Shown: positions 46,015 to 55,857, numbered from the stretch's first letter. The stretch is 64,000 nucleotides of DNA from Thioalkalivibrio paradoxus ARh 1 (GCF_000227685.2 NZ_CP007029.1:1710501-1774500), one strand, 5' to 3'. Notes: generated from the letters alone by a model not told the origin. Program-made: numbers and translations.

Positions 46015-46196
46015 TCCTCGCCGTGCATCCGGTCGGACTGACGTCATCGACTATAGTCAGCCTGAAGTCCAACGCAAGGACACGATCCCCCCTTCACAAT
46101 GACGCGGTGTCAACGGAGCGCGCCCGGACTCGTTCTGAGTGCAGCGGACCCAGATGCCAATGCGGGGGCTGCTTGGCGCCGTCGACGTGTGATCGG

Positions 46197-46568
46197 TCAC
46201 GAGGCCCGGAAGGAATGGTCCAGGAATCGGCCCGCGCCGATCAGCGGGAGCAGCCGCATCAGAACTTCTTCGAGCAGTTGCTCGCTGCCGCGCGCGACTC
46301 GTTCTATCTTGCGGGCCTTCCAGTCCAGGGTGTGCACGAGGTTGGCGGCCACGACCGAGGGTTGGTCGAGGTGGTCAATGGGGACTTCGGTGGGTGCTCC
46401 GCGGATACTGGTGCTGATCGGGCAGCAGATCAGCAACCCCGTGTTGCGATTGTATTCCTTGCTCGACAGGACGAGGGCGGGGCGGTACTCGCCGATCTCC
46501 CGCCCCTTGGGTGGCTCGAAGTCCAGGAAGACGATGTCGCTCCGGTCTGGAATGTAGCGCGGAGCCAC
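46197..46568 (-). CDS. MazF/PemK-type endoribonuclease toxin
   Basis: 123 residues from the GTG at 46568. YIPDRSDIVFLDFEPPKGRE, RPALVLSSKEYN, LLICCPISTSIRG and LDWKARKIERV are the MazF-family strands, including the catalytic Arg/Thr-Ser regions. It cleaves mRNA at short motifs in characterised members. The family begins at (V)APRYIPD, and the GTG lies one base after the antitoxin stop, hence this start; the open frame from 46616 overlaps the antitoxin. Confidence 0.88.
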   Translation of the reverse strand: MAPRYIPDRSDIVFLDFEPPKGREIGEYRPALVLSSKEYNRNTGLLICCPISTSIRGAPTEVPIDHLDQPSVVAANLVHTLDWKARKIERVARGSEQLLEEVLMRLLPLIGAGRFLDHSFRAS

Positions 46569-46569
46569 C

Positions 46570-46845
46570 TCAGGTGCCCGATTCCCGGTCCAGTAGCGCA
46601 GGGAGTTCGTCTGCATGGGCCGTGTGGGGTGTCAGGCTCGACACCAGTTCCTCTTCGCTGAACCGGAGATGGCGCCTGCCACTGGCTTTCCGCACCAGGA
46701 GCCCTTCGTCCGTCACTTCAATCGTGACCCGATCGCCGCGAGTCAGGTTCGACAGGGCGCTCACCGGGCGCGTGATACGAATGCCCAAGCTGTTACCCCA
46801 AGGCTGAACGGTGCCCTCAAAGCGGGCCTTGGTCGACTCACTCAT
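46570..46845 (-). CDS. MazE-type antitoxin (AbrB/SpoVT fold)
   Basis: 91 residues. The swapped-hairpin DNA-binding N-domain reads VQPWGNSLGIRITRPV and LTRGDRVTIEVTDEGLLV, and the acidic C-terminus (FSEEELVSSLTPHTAHADEL) would wrap the toxin. It is translationally coupled to MazF. Confidence 0.9.
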   Translation of the reverse strand: MSESTKARFEGTVQPWGNSLGIRITRPVSALSNLTRGDRVTIEVTDEGLLVRKASGRRHLRFSEEELVSSLTPHTAHADELPALLDRESGT

Positions 46846-47162
46846 GGCGTTCTCGTGACTACGTGGTAGTTACATCCAAGTATAGGTGCCAGGCTGGTCG
46901 AGTCAACGGGTACGCCGGTAAAGCCGATCTTGATGATCACGAAAGCTCCGCCGGAGGTCAGAATCGTGTTGTTTCGAGGGTGCGCATGCAAGAGGCCATC
47001 TCTTGGTCGATGGGTTTTCCGGCGCCCGATCGGCGAGGGGGCTCGCCTCCCCAGAGGGCCATGTGCGCGAGAGGGCGTCCTGGGACTTTCGTGGTGGCCA
47101 GGCGGCCTATTGCAACACGGGCGACCGGTGGCAGATACGGCGCGATCAGGCAACAGAACGCA
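46846..47162. other. Intergenic region between MazE and menI
   Basis: About 317 bp without a gene. It includes the family 3 repeat in its middle. The first ~80 bp should hold the MazEF promoter. Confidence 0.4.
46930..47040. repeat. Dispersed repeat family 3 (minus orientation)
   Basis: Read on the minus strand, GGCGCCGGAAAACCCATCG ... ATTCTGACCTCCGGCGG matches the copy at 36541-36652. It lies in the gap between MazE and menI. Confidence 0.55.
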
Positions 47163-47585
47163 TCAGCGTCGTTCGCGCACGGCGACGGTGATGCGGGCGA
47201 CGCAGACGAGTTCCTGCTGCTCGTTTTCGAGGCGGATGTCCCAGACCTGAATGCTGCGGCCGATCTGCAGCGGGCGGGCGCAGCCGGTGACCACGCCCGA
47301 GCGCACGGCCTTCAGGTGGTTGGCGTTGACCTCCACGCCCATGCAGACGCAGCCGGGATCGGCGGCGAGGTTGGCGGCGATGCTGCCGAGGGTCTCCGCG
47401 AGCGCCACCGAGGCGCCGCCGTGCAGGAACCCGAACGGCTGGCGGGTGCGCTCGTCGACGGGAAGCGTGCCGTACAGCGCGTCGTCGTCGATCGCGGTCA
47501 CACGGATGCCCAGCGCGTCCATCAGGGTGTTGCGGTTGGCCTGGTTGAGCGCGTCCAGGTCCACGGGGCGTTTCCAGATCGGCAT
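47163..47585 (-). CDS. menI: 1,4-dihydroxy-2-naphthoyl-CoA hydrolase (hotdog thioesterase)
   Basis: 140 residues. It is a PaaI/YdiI-type hotdog thioesterase with PFGFLHGGASVALAETLGS (active-site helix with the conserved Glu) and VEVNANHLKAVRSG. Position as the last gene of a complete men operon supports DHNA-CoA hydrolysis, the step between MenB and MenA. It lies 11 bp after menE. Confidence 0.88.
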   Translation of the reverse strand: MPIWKRPVDLDALNQANRNTLMDALGIRVTAIDDDALYGTLPVDERTRQPFGFLHGGASVALAETLGSIAANLAADPGCVCMGVEVNANHLKAVRSGVVTGCARPLQIGRSIQVWDIRLENEQQELVCVARITVAVRERR

Positions 47586-47596
47586 CGGAGTCTCCG

Positions 47597-48958
47597 TCAG
47601 GGTTCGGGTTGCGCCGCCAGCCGGAGCAGGTCCGCGCGGCGGATCTTCATGCCGTCGTTGCGGGGCAGGGAACGGAACGCCACGGGCAGCAGCCAGGGGT
47701 TCAGCCGCGACCGCAGCCAGTCGCGCAGCGCATCCTCGCGGATCTCGCCGATGCAGTCCAGGAACGCGACCGGGCGCTGCCCGAATTCATCGTCCGGGCG
47801 GGGCACGACGACGGCCTCGGCAATCGCTGGATGCTCGCGCAACACGGCTTCGATCGCCTCGGGTTGCACGTTCTCGCCGCCGCTGATGAATCGGTTGTCG
47901 AGCCGACCGATCACCCGGAAGCCACAGGTGTTCCATTCGCCGAGGTCGCGGGTGTGGAACCAGCCGTCGGGGTCGGTGGCTGGCACCAGCGTGCCGCGGT
48001 CCAGGTATCCGAGGCACAATGTGCCGCCGCGCACGAGGATCTCGCCGTCACTCGCGATTCGGCATTCGCGGTGAGGCAGCCGATGCACCCGTCCGTCCGG
48101 ATCCTCGGCGATGACCGCCGAAGCCATCTCCGTGAGGCCGTAGCTGAGCCAGACCGGCAGGCCGCGTTCCAGCGCCGCGTTGCGTACCGAGGCGCGCACC
48201 GGCCCTCCACCCAGCAGCAGGCAGCGCAGGCGCGGCAGCGGGTCCGGCGCGGCGAGCAGACGGCGAAGCTGCGTCTCGACCACCGAGACATGGGTAGCTC
48301 CCATCGTGCGCAGGAAGTCCGCATCTTCCGCCCGTCCCCCGAGCACGATGGCCGCACCGTGCAGCAGGCAGCGAAACAGGATCGCGAGCCCGCCGACATG
48401 GAACCATGGCAGCGCCAGCAGGTATCGGTCTCCGGGGCCGAGGGGGATCGCGGCTGCGAAGCCCTCTGCGCTGAGGACATGGTGGCGCGAGTTGTGCACG
48501 GCCAATTTGGGCTCGCCGGTGGAGCCGGAGGTCAGCATGCCGGTCAGCGGCGCAGGTGCCGGGAGTTCCCCGGTTTGCGGGCCGTTTCTGTCTGCTTCGG
48601 CAGACGCGTTGGGCTGTCCCCGTGCCGCATCGGCATGGGCGTCCGCGCAATGCGCGATGCCCTGGCGCTCGATCAGCCGCGAGAGCGCCTGCGCCGGCAG
48701 CGCCGGGTTGACCGGCAGCACGTTGAAGCCGGCCCGCAGCAGCGCGAAAAACTCGATCAGACTCGATGCAGCCGGCGTTGCCCGATGCATCACCCAGTTC
48801 CCGGAATCGCCCCGCGCGGCCAGGCTCCGGGCGCGCGCATCGACCAGCCGGTCGAGTTCACGGAACGAGAGCCGGACGTCGGGTCCAAGCAGGGCGGGTG
48901 CGTCTGTGAAGGCTCGGGCGGCTGCACGGACCAGGCAGGGATCGGTCGCGGAGGTCAC
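47597..48958 (-). CDS. menE: 2-succinylbenzoate-CoA ligase
   Basis: 453 residues. ANL-superfamily ligase motifs are TGMLTSGSTGEPKLAVH (P-loop A3), GLPVWLSYGLTEMAS (A5), GEILVRGGTLCLGYL, DGWFHTRDLGEW (A7) and GRLDNRFISGGENVQP (A8), with NDGMKIRRADLL at the C-terminus carrying the catalytic Lys region. It activates o-succinylbenzoate with ATP and CoA. The GTG at 48958 overlaps the menC stop by 4 bp (GTGA); the longer open frame is menC sequence in another frame. Confidence 0.93.
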   Translation of the reverse strand: MTSATDPCLVRAAARAFTDAPALLGPDVRLSFRELDRLVDARARSLAARGDSGNWVMHRATPAASSLIEFFALLRAGFNVLPVNPALPAQALSRLIERQGIAHCADAHADAARGQPNASAEADRNGPQTGELPAPAPLTGMLTSGSTGEPKLAVHNSRHHVLSAEGFAAAIPLGPGDRYLLALPWFHVGGLAILFRCLLHGAAIVLGGRAEDADFLRTMGATHVSVVETQLRRLLAAPDPLPRLRCLLLGGGPVRASVRNAALERGLPVWLSYGLTEMASAVIAEDPDGRVHRLPHRECRIASDGEILVRGGTLCLGYLDRGTLVPATDPDGWFHTRDLGEWNTCGFRVIGRLDNRFISGGENVQPEAIEAVLREHPAIAEAVVVPRPDDEFGQRPVAFLDCIGEIREDALRDWLRSRLNPWLLPVAFRSLPRNDGMKIRRADLLRLAAQPEP

Positions 48959-50250
48959 CACAGCCGCCCCAGGTGTTCGAGCTGATCGCGGCTGAGCACC
49001 GGAAGCGGTCGGTTCCGATGCAGAAACCTCGGTGGTTGCAGGAGCACCGCGGAGAACGGGCGCAAGGTGTCCAGCCCTTGCGGTCCTTCCAGGGACCACA
49101 GCGCCGCGAGCTGGGCGTAGAGGTCGAGACTGAGGTTGGACTCGTAGGCGCCGCTCAGCACCGGCCGGATCCCCCGTACCTGCGCCTGCCTGACCAACGC
49201 CTGGGTCCGGTACAGCCCCGTCAGCATCGGTTTCAGGACGACGGCGCGCAGTCCTGGGGTATCCAGGTCAGGCTGCGATTGTTCGCGCAGGGTCTCGTCC
49301 CAGGCGAACGGGATCGGGATGCGTTCGTGCCACCCGCTGTAGGACCGGCCCGGGCGCAGCGGTTCTTCCACGTATTCGATCCGTTCCGGGTCAAGGCCGG
49401 CGCAGACGGCGGCGGCCTGTTCCAGCGACCAGGCACGGTTGGCGTCGAGGCGTATCCGTGCGGTGGGGGGCATGGCATCAAGGATTTGCCGCAATCGCTG
49501 TCGATCCTCGGCGGGATCCCGTTGGCCTACCTTCAGCTTCACACAGCTGCAGTCGGAAAGGGCCGCAGGGTCGATTGGTTCCTCCGCGGTAACCAGCAGG
49601 CAGAGCGCGGGCCGGGGCGCGGCGGGCAGTGGTACGGTCAGTTGCAGCAGGCCGCTTTCGAGGCCGAAGCGCACGGCGGGGCTGAGATCGTGGGGAATGC
49701 GCTCCCCGATTGCCTCCATGATCACGGTGGCTTTGGCTGCCTGCGATGTCGCGTCTTCGGGGTCGTGGGTGGGTTGCGCCGCTTCCGGGCCTTGCCGGGC
49801 GGGGGTTTGCTGCCCGCGCTGGCTTATGTGCGCACCGGGCGCTGAGTCTGCGCATGCGTCGGTGGAACGGCGGATGACGCTTCGCTTTTCCGCCCTACGG
49901 TTTGCTGCAGTGGTCGGCGCCTCGGGGGAATGGCGGATGACGCTTTGCTTTTCCGCCCTACGGGGGTTGGGAACGGGCGTCGGGTGGAATGCAGCGGTGG
50001 CCTCGTGCAGGTCGTGACTGGCGAAGAAACGGCGGCATTCGGCGATGCAGGTCTCCAGCGATTCGCGGCTGAAGCCGGGGAGGGGGGCGATCTCGGACCA
50101 GACGCCCCGGTTCGGTTCCCGCCTCCATTCCAGCAGAAGCCCGGTGCGGTGTTGGAGGACGTGCCCGGCAAGGCGCAGCGGGTGGTCCAGCGGCAGCCGG
50201 TAGCGCCACAGGTCGACGCCCGCGACTGCGCCGGGCAGCGCCTCGCTCAC
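48955..50250 (-). CDS. menC: o-Succinylbenzoate synthase (enolase superfamily)
   Basis: 431 residues. Catalytic elements are VKLKVG (KxK), RLDANRAW (Asp), IEYVEEPL (Glu), FAWDETLR (Asp) and VVLKPML (Lys). It dehydrates SHCHC to o-succinylbenzoate. It is longer than most MenC proteins because residues ~96-127 ([13 protein letters not shown] and [12 protein letters not shown]) are translated copies of the family 1 dispersed repeat, inserted in frame before the barrel. The GTG start at 50250 overlaps the menB stop (GTGA). Confidence 0.93.
   Translation of the reverse strand: MSEALPGAVAGVDLWRYRLPLDHPLRLAGHVLQHRTGLLLEWRREPNRGVWSEIAPLPGFSRESLETCIAECRRFFASHDLHEATAAFHPTPVPNPRRAEKQSVIRHSPEAPTTAANRRAEKRSVIRRSTDACADSAPGAHISQRGQQTPARQGPEAAQPTHDPEDATSQAAKATVIMEAIGERIPHDLSPAVRFGLESGLLQLTVPLPAAPRPALCLLVTAEEPIDPAALSDCSCVKLKVGQRDPAEDRQRLRQILDAMPPTARIRLDANRAWSLEQAAAVCAGLDPERIEYVEEPLRPGRSYSGWHERIPIPFAWDETLREQSQPDLDTPGLRAVVLKPMLTGLYRTQALVRQAQVRGIRPVLSGAYESNLSLDLYAQLAALWSLEGPQGLDTLRPFSAVLLQPPRFLHRNRPLPVLSRDQLEHLGRLW
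49869..49963. repeat. Two half copies of the family 1 repeat inside menC
   Basis: GGCGGATGACGCTTCGCTTT at 49869 and GGCGGATGACGCTTTGCTTT at 49932, each continuing TTCCGCCCTACGG, are direct copies 63 bp apart. They match the right arm of the element at 10864-10981. Both read through in the menC frame as RRAEK(R/Q)SVIR. Confidence 0.85.
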
Positions 50251-51104
50251 GGCTGGCGCTTGAACTTGCCGAAGTCCGGACGGCGCTTTTCCAGGTAGGC
50301 GTTGCGTCCTTCCTGGCCTTCCTCGGTCATGTAGAACAGCATTGTCGCATTGCCTGCCAGTTCCTGGATGCCGGCCTGGCCGTCGGTGCCGGCGTTGAAC
50401 GCCGATTTCAGCATGCGCAGCGCGGTGGGCGAGTGCTCGAGGATCTGCCGGCACCACGCGACGGTCTCGTGTTCCAGCTGCGCCAGCGGAACGACCTTGT
50501 TCACCAGCCCCATGTCCAGCGCCTCCCGGGCGTCGTACTGCCGGCACAGGAACCAGATCTCCCGGGCCTTCTTCTGGCCGACCACGTCGGCGAGGTAGCT
50601 GGCCCCGAAGCCGCCGTCGAACGAGCCGACCTTGGGCCCGGTCTGGCCGAAGCGCGCGTTGTCGGCGGCGATGGTCAGGTCGCAGACGATGTGCAGCACA
50701 TGGCCGCCGCCGATCGCGTAGCCGGCGACCATCGCGATCACCGGCTTGGGGCAGGAGCGGATCTCGCGCTGCAGGTCGAGCACGTTCAGGTGGTGCATGC
50801 CGTCTTCGTCGCGGTAGCCGGAATCGCCGCGCACCCGCTGGTCGCCGCCGGAGCAGAACGCGAGATCGCCCTGCCCGGTCAGCACGATCACGCCGATGCC
50901 TTCGTCGTAGCGAGCATCGGCCAGGGCCTGCCGCATCTCCTTCACCGTCAGCGGGCGGAACGCGTTGCGGACTTCCGGGCGGTGGATCGTGATCTTCGCG
51001 ATCCCTTCTGCCTTGTGGTAGCGGATGTCCCGAAAGGGCGCGGAGTGATCCTGCCAGTCCAGCGCCGGGAGAATCGAACTGAGTTGGGGGGCTGCGGTGC
51101 TCAT
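50247..51104 (-). CDS. menB: 1,4-Dihydroxy-2-naphthoyl-CoA synthase
   Basis: 285 residues of the crotonase fold. Diagnostic MenB segments are [49 protein letters not shown] (with the conserved Asp/Gly loop) and [13 protein letters not shown]. It ring-closes o-succinylbenzoyl-CoA. The ATG at 51104 overlaps the menH stop (ATGA); a Met 8 codons upstream lies inside menH. Confidence 0.97.
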   Translation of the reverse strand: MSTAAPQLSSILPALDWQDHSAPFRDIRYHKAEGIAKITIHRPEVRNAFRPLTVKEMRQALADARYDEGIGVIVLTGQGDLAFCSGGDQRVRGDSGYRDEDGMHHLNVLDLQREIRSCPKPVIAMVAGYAIGGGHVLHIVCDLTIAADNARFGQTGPKVGSFDGGFGASYLADVVGQKKAREIWFLCRQYDAREALDMGLVNKVVPLAQLEHETVAWCRQILEHSPTALRMLKSAFNAGTDGQAGIQELAGNATMLFYMTEEGQEGRNAYLEKRRPDFGKFKRQP

Positions 51105-51916
51105 CAAGGGACGTGCTCGACCGTGCACAGGCGGTGAATGACCGCCGCGACCCGTTCCGGCGCCGCGGCGTGGCAGTTATGCCCGAGGCCGCCGAGTTTG
51201 ACAAGAGTCAGCGCGGGCAACATTCGCGCGATCCGTTCTCCGACAGCGCAGAACTTCGGATCCTCAGTGCCGGCGATGTACGCGACTGGCATTGGCAGCC
51301 GTGGCAGGTCCGGCCAACGGTCGGTTTGTCGGGAGAGGCTGGTCGCGCGCAGCACTTGGGCCAGGGCCTGCGGGGCATGCCGGGCACGTCGGGCGATGAA
51401 CGCGTCGCGCTGCGCGTCGGTCAGGGACGCGAACACCGGTTGCCGGTACCAGTCGGCCAGCACCGTCGGCCAGGGCCCGTTTTCGAAGCGGCGTGCCCAG
51501 TCCTCGTCCCGCCGTGCACGTTCCTGCCGCTCGGCGGGCGTGGCAAGACCGGGATGGGCGCTTTCCAGAATCAGAGCGCTGATCCGTTCGGGATGGCGGC
51601 AGGCCAGATCCAGCGCAAGCCGCCCGCCCAGCGAATACCCGGCGAGCGCGAAGCGGCGCGGCAGCAGCGGCTCGAGCGAACGCCATAGTCGTCTGGAATA
51701 GGCATCGAAACCATCGACCGGGCCGGCCGAGTCCGGCGGCTGGCCGTCGTGTCCGGGCAGGTCGGGCATCAGGCAATGGAGCGTCGGTGCCAAATGCCGG
51801 GCCGTGTCGAGCCAGTCCGAACCAGTGCCCATGAAGCCATGCAGCAGCAGGACCGCCGGCCGGTCTTCGGCATTCGGCGCAGGAGTCACCTTGGGTCTCA
51901 CCGCTCTGTGTATCAT
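51104..51916 (-). CDS. menH: SHCHC synthase (alpha/beta-hydrolase)
   Basis: 270 residues. [14 protein letters not shown] is the oxyanion-hole strand, [17 protein letters not shown] holds the nucleophile Ser, and [12 protein letters not shown] holds the His. It eliminates pyruvate from SEPHCHC. The start overlaps the menD stop (ATGA). Confidence 0.93.
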   Translation of the reverse strand: MIHRAVRPKVTPAPNAEDRPAVLLLHGFMGTGSDWLDTARHLAPTLHCLMPDLPGHDGQPPDSAGPVDGFDAYSRRLWRSLEPLLPRRFALAGYSLGGRLALDLACRHPERISALILESAHPGLATPAERQERARRDEDWARRFENGPWPTVLADWYRQPVFASLTDAQRDAFIARRARHAPQALAQVLRATSLSRQTDRWPDLPRLPMPVAYIAGTEDPKFCAVGERIARMLPALTLVKLGGLGHNCHAAAPERVAAVIHRLCTVEHVP

Positions 51917-53748
51917 TGCACTGCGCCGAGACGCTGGAACAGCGACCGCAGCAGTTCGGCGCTGCGGCCAGCCGGGAACCGCAGCTCGATCAGGGTGCAG
52001 CCCGCGCGGGTGCAGGCCTCCCGGTAGGCGCTGCGCAACTCGGGGGCCGATTCCGGCGCTGCGTAGCGCAGGCCGAACTGCCCGGCGACCTGCCGGAAGT
52101 CCATCCCGTGCGGGAGCTGGAACAACGGCTCGAACCACGCAGCTTCGTCGCGTGCCGGCAGCAGGTGGAAGATTCCGCCGCCGTCGTTGTTCAGCACCAC
52201 GATCACCAGCGGCACCGTGCTGCGCGCTGCGAGTGCGAGGCTGTTCAGATCGTGCAGCAGCGACAGATCGCCGAGCAGCAATGTCAGCCCCGGCGGGTGA
52301 CGGCGGACATAGCCGCAGGCTGTGGCGACCAGGCCGTCGATGCCGCTTGCGCCCCGGTTGGTCACGCAGGGGTTGCCGTGACCGGGCTGTGCGAACCAGT
52401 CGAGCAGGCGGATGCCGAGGCTGTTGCCCGCCATCAGCGCCATGTCCCGCGGGATTGCCTCGCTCAGCATGCGCGCAGCGGCGAGTTCCGAGAACTCCTC
52501 GCGGATCGTGTCGTCGACGATGGCCTGCAGCTCCCGCGCGCGGTGAGGCAGCCCCAGATCGACCGGCAGTGGCAGTTCCAGGCGCTGGCAGAGGTCCGGG
52601 ATGTCTGCCTGAATCGCGATGGCCCGATGGGTCGGATCGAGCCCGGCGGAGTGCCGGCTCACCAGCCAGCGGGTGCCTGGGAATTCCGCCAGCCACTGGT
52701 TCAGGCGCTTGCCGGTCAGGCGCCCGCCGAACTGGAGGATCTGGTGGGCCGATCCGAACGCCTGCCGGCCCCAGGGGCTGGCCAGCAGCAGGTCGGCCCC
52801 GCCGATCACGCAGGGATGTGCGGCCAGCCGGAGCTGGCTGCCGATGTCCGCGAGGACGGGCGTATCGTGGCGCTCTGCCAGGGCGAGCACCGCCTGTGCC
52901 TCGTCCGGATCGAGGTGCCCGGCGACGAGCAGGACCGGGCCCGACAAGACCGGCAGCGCCGGGGTTGGGGGCCGGGCGGGAAGCGGGGGCCCGGGTCGTA
53001 TGGCATCGTCGCGGTCCAAGAAACGGACACGGTCGGTTCCGAAACCCTGTTTCCCGTGGCCGTTCGCGCTTGGATCGAGCAACCCGCCGTCGGCGGCGTC
53101 GGGGAACCGGCGGCTGACGCTTCGCTCTTCCGCCCCACCGGTTTCGGGGGGTGGCGCGTGGTCGCGATGCTCGAGCTCGGTTGTTCCGTACAGCGGCTCG
53201 CGGAACGGGGCGTTGATATGGACGGGACCCGCATCGGGTCCGTGCAAGCCGGCGAGTGCGGCGTCGAGTGCCTCGCGCAGCCGGTCGGCCGACCAGCCCG
53301 GGTCCGGGGCGGGCAGGCGGAGTTCGCCACGCAGATTGGTGCCGAACAGGCCGCGCTGCCGGATCGCCTGGTTTGCGCCACAGTCCAGCAATTCATCGGG
53401 GCGGTCCGCGGTCAGCGCGATCAGCGGCGCATGGGTTTCGAAGGCCTCGATGATCGCCGGGTGCAGGTTGGCCACCGCGGTACCCGAAGTCGTGATCACT
53501 GCGACCGGGCGGCGCCCGGACCGGGTCAGGCCGAGCGCGAAAAACCCCAGACCGCGTTCGTCGAAGTGGGTGTGAAGCTGCAGCCCGCCTTGTGCCTGCC
53601 GGAAGTGGGCGGCCGCCAGCGCCAGCGGCGCGCTGCGGCTGCCGGGGGCGATGCAGAAGTCACGAACACCGTGGCCATGATGCAGATGATCGACCAGCAC
53701 GAACGACCAAGCCTCGTTGAGGTGGCCGAAGCCGGATGCCTTCAGCAT
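51913..53748 (-). CDS. menD: SEPHCHC synthase (thiamine diphosphate-dependent)
   Basis: 611 residues. The N-terminal Pyr domain has FCIAPGSRSAPLALAA, FDERGLGFFALGL and VITTSGTAVANLHPAI; the C-terminal PP domain has LLLGDLSLLHDLNSL and VVLNNDGGGIFHLLP, the GDxS/NNxGG diphosphate motif. It joins isochorismate and 2-oxoglutarate. It is ~40-50 residues longer than typical because the stretch around residues 203-260 (GGAEERSVSRRF onward) is a repeat-derived and low-complexity insertion between domains. It overlaps menF by 7 bp. Confidence 0.95.
   Translation of the reverse strand: MLKASGFGHLNEAWSFVLVDHLHHGHGVRDFCIAPGSRSAPLALAAAHFRQAQGGLQLHTHFDERGLGFFALGLTRSGRRPVAVITTSGTAVANLHPAIIEAFETHAPLIALTADRPDELLDCGANQAIRQRGLFGTNLRGELRLPAPDPGWSADRLREALDAALAGLHGPDAGPVHINAPFREPLYGTTELEHRDHAPPPETGGAEERSVSRRFPDAADGGLLDPSANGHGKQGFGTDRVRFLDRDDAIRPGPPLPARPPTPALPVLSGPVLLVAGHLDPDEAQAVLALAERHDTPVLADIGSQLRLAAHPCVIGGADLLLASPWGRQAFGSAHQILQFGGRLTGKRLNQWLAEFPGTRWLVSRHSAGLDPTHRAIAIQADIPDLCQRLELPLPVDLGLPHRARELQAIVDDTIREEFSELAAARMLSEAIPRDMALMAGNSLGIRLLDWFAQPGHGNPCVTNRGASGIDGLVATACGYVRRHPPGLTLLLGDLSLLHDLNSLALAARSTVPLVIVVLNNDGGGIFHLLPARDEAAWFEPLFQLPHGMDFRQVAGQFGLRYAAPESAPELRSAYREACTRAGCTLIELRFPAGRSAELLRSLFQRLGAVQ
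53109..53140. repeat. Half copy of the family 1 repeat inside menD
   Basis: GGCGGCTGACGCTTCGCTCT then TCCGCCCCACCGG is a diverged copy of the repeat arm seen at 49869 and 10950. It is read in frame as GGAEERSVSRR. Confidence 0.65.
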
Positions 53749-55133
53749 TCCAGCACGGAGAGGAACGATTCGATCTTCGCCTCGAGTTCGTTCCATTCTT
53801 CGTCGGGATCGGAACCGGCAACGATGCCGACGCCGGAATAGCACAGGATCCGCTGATGGTTCAGCAGCACGGAGCGGATCGCGACCGTGAACTCGGATTC
53901 CTGGGGCGAGACGACTCCCACCGCGCCGCTGTACCAGCCCCGTTGTGCCGTTTCCTCCCGGTGGATCAAGGCCTGCGCTGCGCCGCGTGGGAAGCCGCAG
54001 ACGGCAGGGGTCGGATGCAGCGCGTCGAGCAGCGGTGGGTCGAACACGCCAGGCTTCAGGGTGGCGCGGATCGGCAGGTGGCGGTGCTGGATGCGGTCCA
54101 GCTTGAATACCCCCGCCTGTACCGGACTGTCGACGTCGGTCACCCAGGGGTCGATCTGGCCGCGCACGAAGCGGGTGACGAGGTCGTGTTCCTGCACCAA
54201 TTTCGGGTCGCGGTGCAGTCGGGCCTCCAGCGCGGCATCCTCCTCGCGCGTCTGCCCGATACGGACCGTGCCGGCGAGGGACTCGGTTCGGAATTCGCGG
54301 TGGCACCGCCGGTACAGGCGTTCGGGCGAGCACCCCATGAACAGGTCTGGCCCGCGTTCCATCGCGAAGCAGAAGCTTCCCGGATTCACATCGCGCCAGC
54401 GCCGGAGTACCTCGAAGGGGGCGAGCGGTGCGGCGAGCCCGAGTTCGACCCGCCGTGCCAGCACCGCCTTGTGGAGCTTCCCGGAAGCGATCTCGTTCAG
54501 CACCGCCTGGATATGGCGCTGGCATCCGGCGAAATCGAGGTCGTCATGGCGCGATGTCACGCGCGCGGGAGACGGATCCGTGCCCACTCGGTCGCGAAAG
54601 CGCAGCCGGGAAAGCGCAGCAATCAGTTGTGTCTTGCGGCGAATGAACTCCTGGCGGGACTCGGCCCACAGGTGCACGGACAGACGGTATTCGCCGTGTC
54701 GCTGAACGCACGCGATTGCGGGCAGCACCAGGCTCGCGCCGGGAAAGGCGGCCCATTCGTCGTGGCCGCTGCGCCCGTCGAACGAGAGCCCGCCCAGAAA
54801 CATCGTGTCCCGGTCCCCGAGGATCGAATAGCAGCGCTCGAGCAGGCGGCCGTACTCGTGCCCGGACTGCGCGGTGAGCTCCACTGCCACACCGAGGCCG
54901 GCGATCGCCAACGTCCGCTCCCGATTCTGCCAGAACGTGCGGGCGCCCTCCGGGTTGGCCTGCAGCCACGCCAGCAGATCCAGCGCTGGAATGCGCTCGC
55001 TCAGGTGGAGCAGATGTCCCGTGCGAAACGGCCAATGGGTGATGCGCTGCAGCAGCCGCGCCACCGCGATCTCGTGGCCGGAATATGGCGCCGGTGGCTT
55101 CGGAGGTGGGGCTTCGACCGCTGTTCGACCCAT
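53742..55133 (-). CDS. menF: Isochorismate synthase
   Basis: 463 residues from the ATG at 55133. Chorismate-binding enzyme motifs: KLHKAVLARRVEL, FCFAMERGPDLFMGCSPERL, FRTESLAGTVRIG, LHPTPAVCGFPRGAA and GWYSGAVGVVSP, which include the Lys, Glu and His active-site positions. It converts chorismate to isochorismate. The open frame extends to 55316, with a GTG near residue 43 of that frame as another candidate; none has a strong ribosome-binding site. First gene of the men operon. Confidence 0.93.
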   Translation of the reverse strand: MGRTAVEAPPPKPPAPYSGHEIAVARLLQRITHWPFRTGHLLHLSERIPALDLLAWLQANPEGARTFWQNRERTLAIAGLGVAVELTAQSGHEYGRLLERCYSILGDRDTMFLGGLSFDGRSGHDEWAAFPGASLVLPAIACVQRHGEYRLSVHLWAESRQEFIRRKTQLIAALSRLRFRDRVGTDPSPARVTSRHDDLDFAGCQRHIQAVLNEIASGKLHKAVLARRVELGLAAPLAPFEVLRRWRDVNPGSFCFAMERGPDLFMGCSPERLYRRCHREFRTESLAGTVRIGQTREEDAALEARLHRDPKLVQEHDLVTRFVRGQIDPWVTDVDSPVQAGVFKLDRIQHRHLPIRATLKPGVFDPPLLDALHPTPAVCGFPRGAAQALIHREETAQRGWYSGAVGVVSPQESEFTVAIRSVLLNHQRILCYSGVGIVAGSDPDEEWNELEAKIESFLSVLEC

Positions 55134-55448
55134 CGTTCCGGCAGCAACGGGAGCGGCACCCTCGCTATGGGCATCACGATCCTCCTGCACCGTGGAATGG
55201 TCATCGCAGGTCGGTTGTCGGTGGGGAGGGGATGTCAAATCGAGATTCCCTGGAAACGGTGTCGGACGCGTCCGGGACGGGTGCCGTATACCAAGGTAGC
55301 GGGCATCGCGCCGCACGGCAATGCCGTGCGGCGACGATTTCAGGCGCGGACCCGCGATCGGGCTGGAGGAGGGCTCCGCCGGCCGATTGCAAGGGTCGCC
55401 TGCAGAAACCGAAACCTGCCCGCGGCCCGGATTCTCAGGGTTGGTTGT

Positions 55449-55637
55449 TCAGATCAGGGCAGCACCGATACCGACCAGGGTTCCGATGACCGCTCCCAGC
55501 ATGCCGCAAAGGACCGAACGCAGCGTCAGCCAACGGGTGCGGGCCCCCAGCGAACAAGCGATGTAAAACGCCAGGAATCCCAGAATGGCAAGGGCGAGAA
55601 CTTCTCGCGAGAGCACTGCATCGATCATCGAATCCAC
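55449..55637 (-). CDS. Small two-helix membrane protein
   Basis: 62 residues with two predicted transmembrane helices: VLALAILGFLAFYIACSLGA, then SVLCGMLGAVIGTLVGIGAA. AAGGAG lies five bases before the GTG at 55637; the ATG at 55628 is an alternative. It sits between norD and menF. I do not recognise the family; a NO-reductase-associated role is possible only by position. Confidence 0.6.
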   Translation of the reverse strand: MDSMIDAVLSREVLALAILGFLAFYIACSLGARTRWLTLRSVLCGMLGAVIGTLVGIGAALI

Positions 55638-55857
55638 GTCTTCTCCTTTTTGGGTTCGTGGGGTCATAGGGGACAGCTGCCGCAAATGCGGACATGGACG
55701 TTTCCTCGGCGGCCCGGTCGATCAGCATCGCACGTCGTGGCCACCAGTTGCCTGTTGATCTTACGCGCCTTCCGAAGGGAAGCGTGGCATGGCAGGCAGC
55801 CGTTTCCCCGGGAAATCGGTTCCTGTGGGATCGACACCCCGGGTGAGATGCGGAGAC

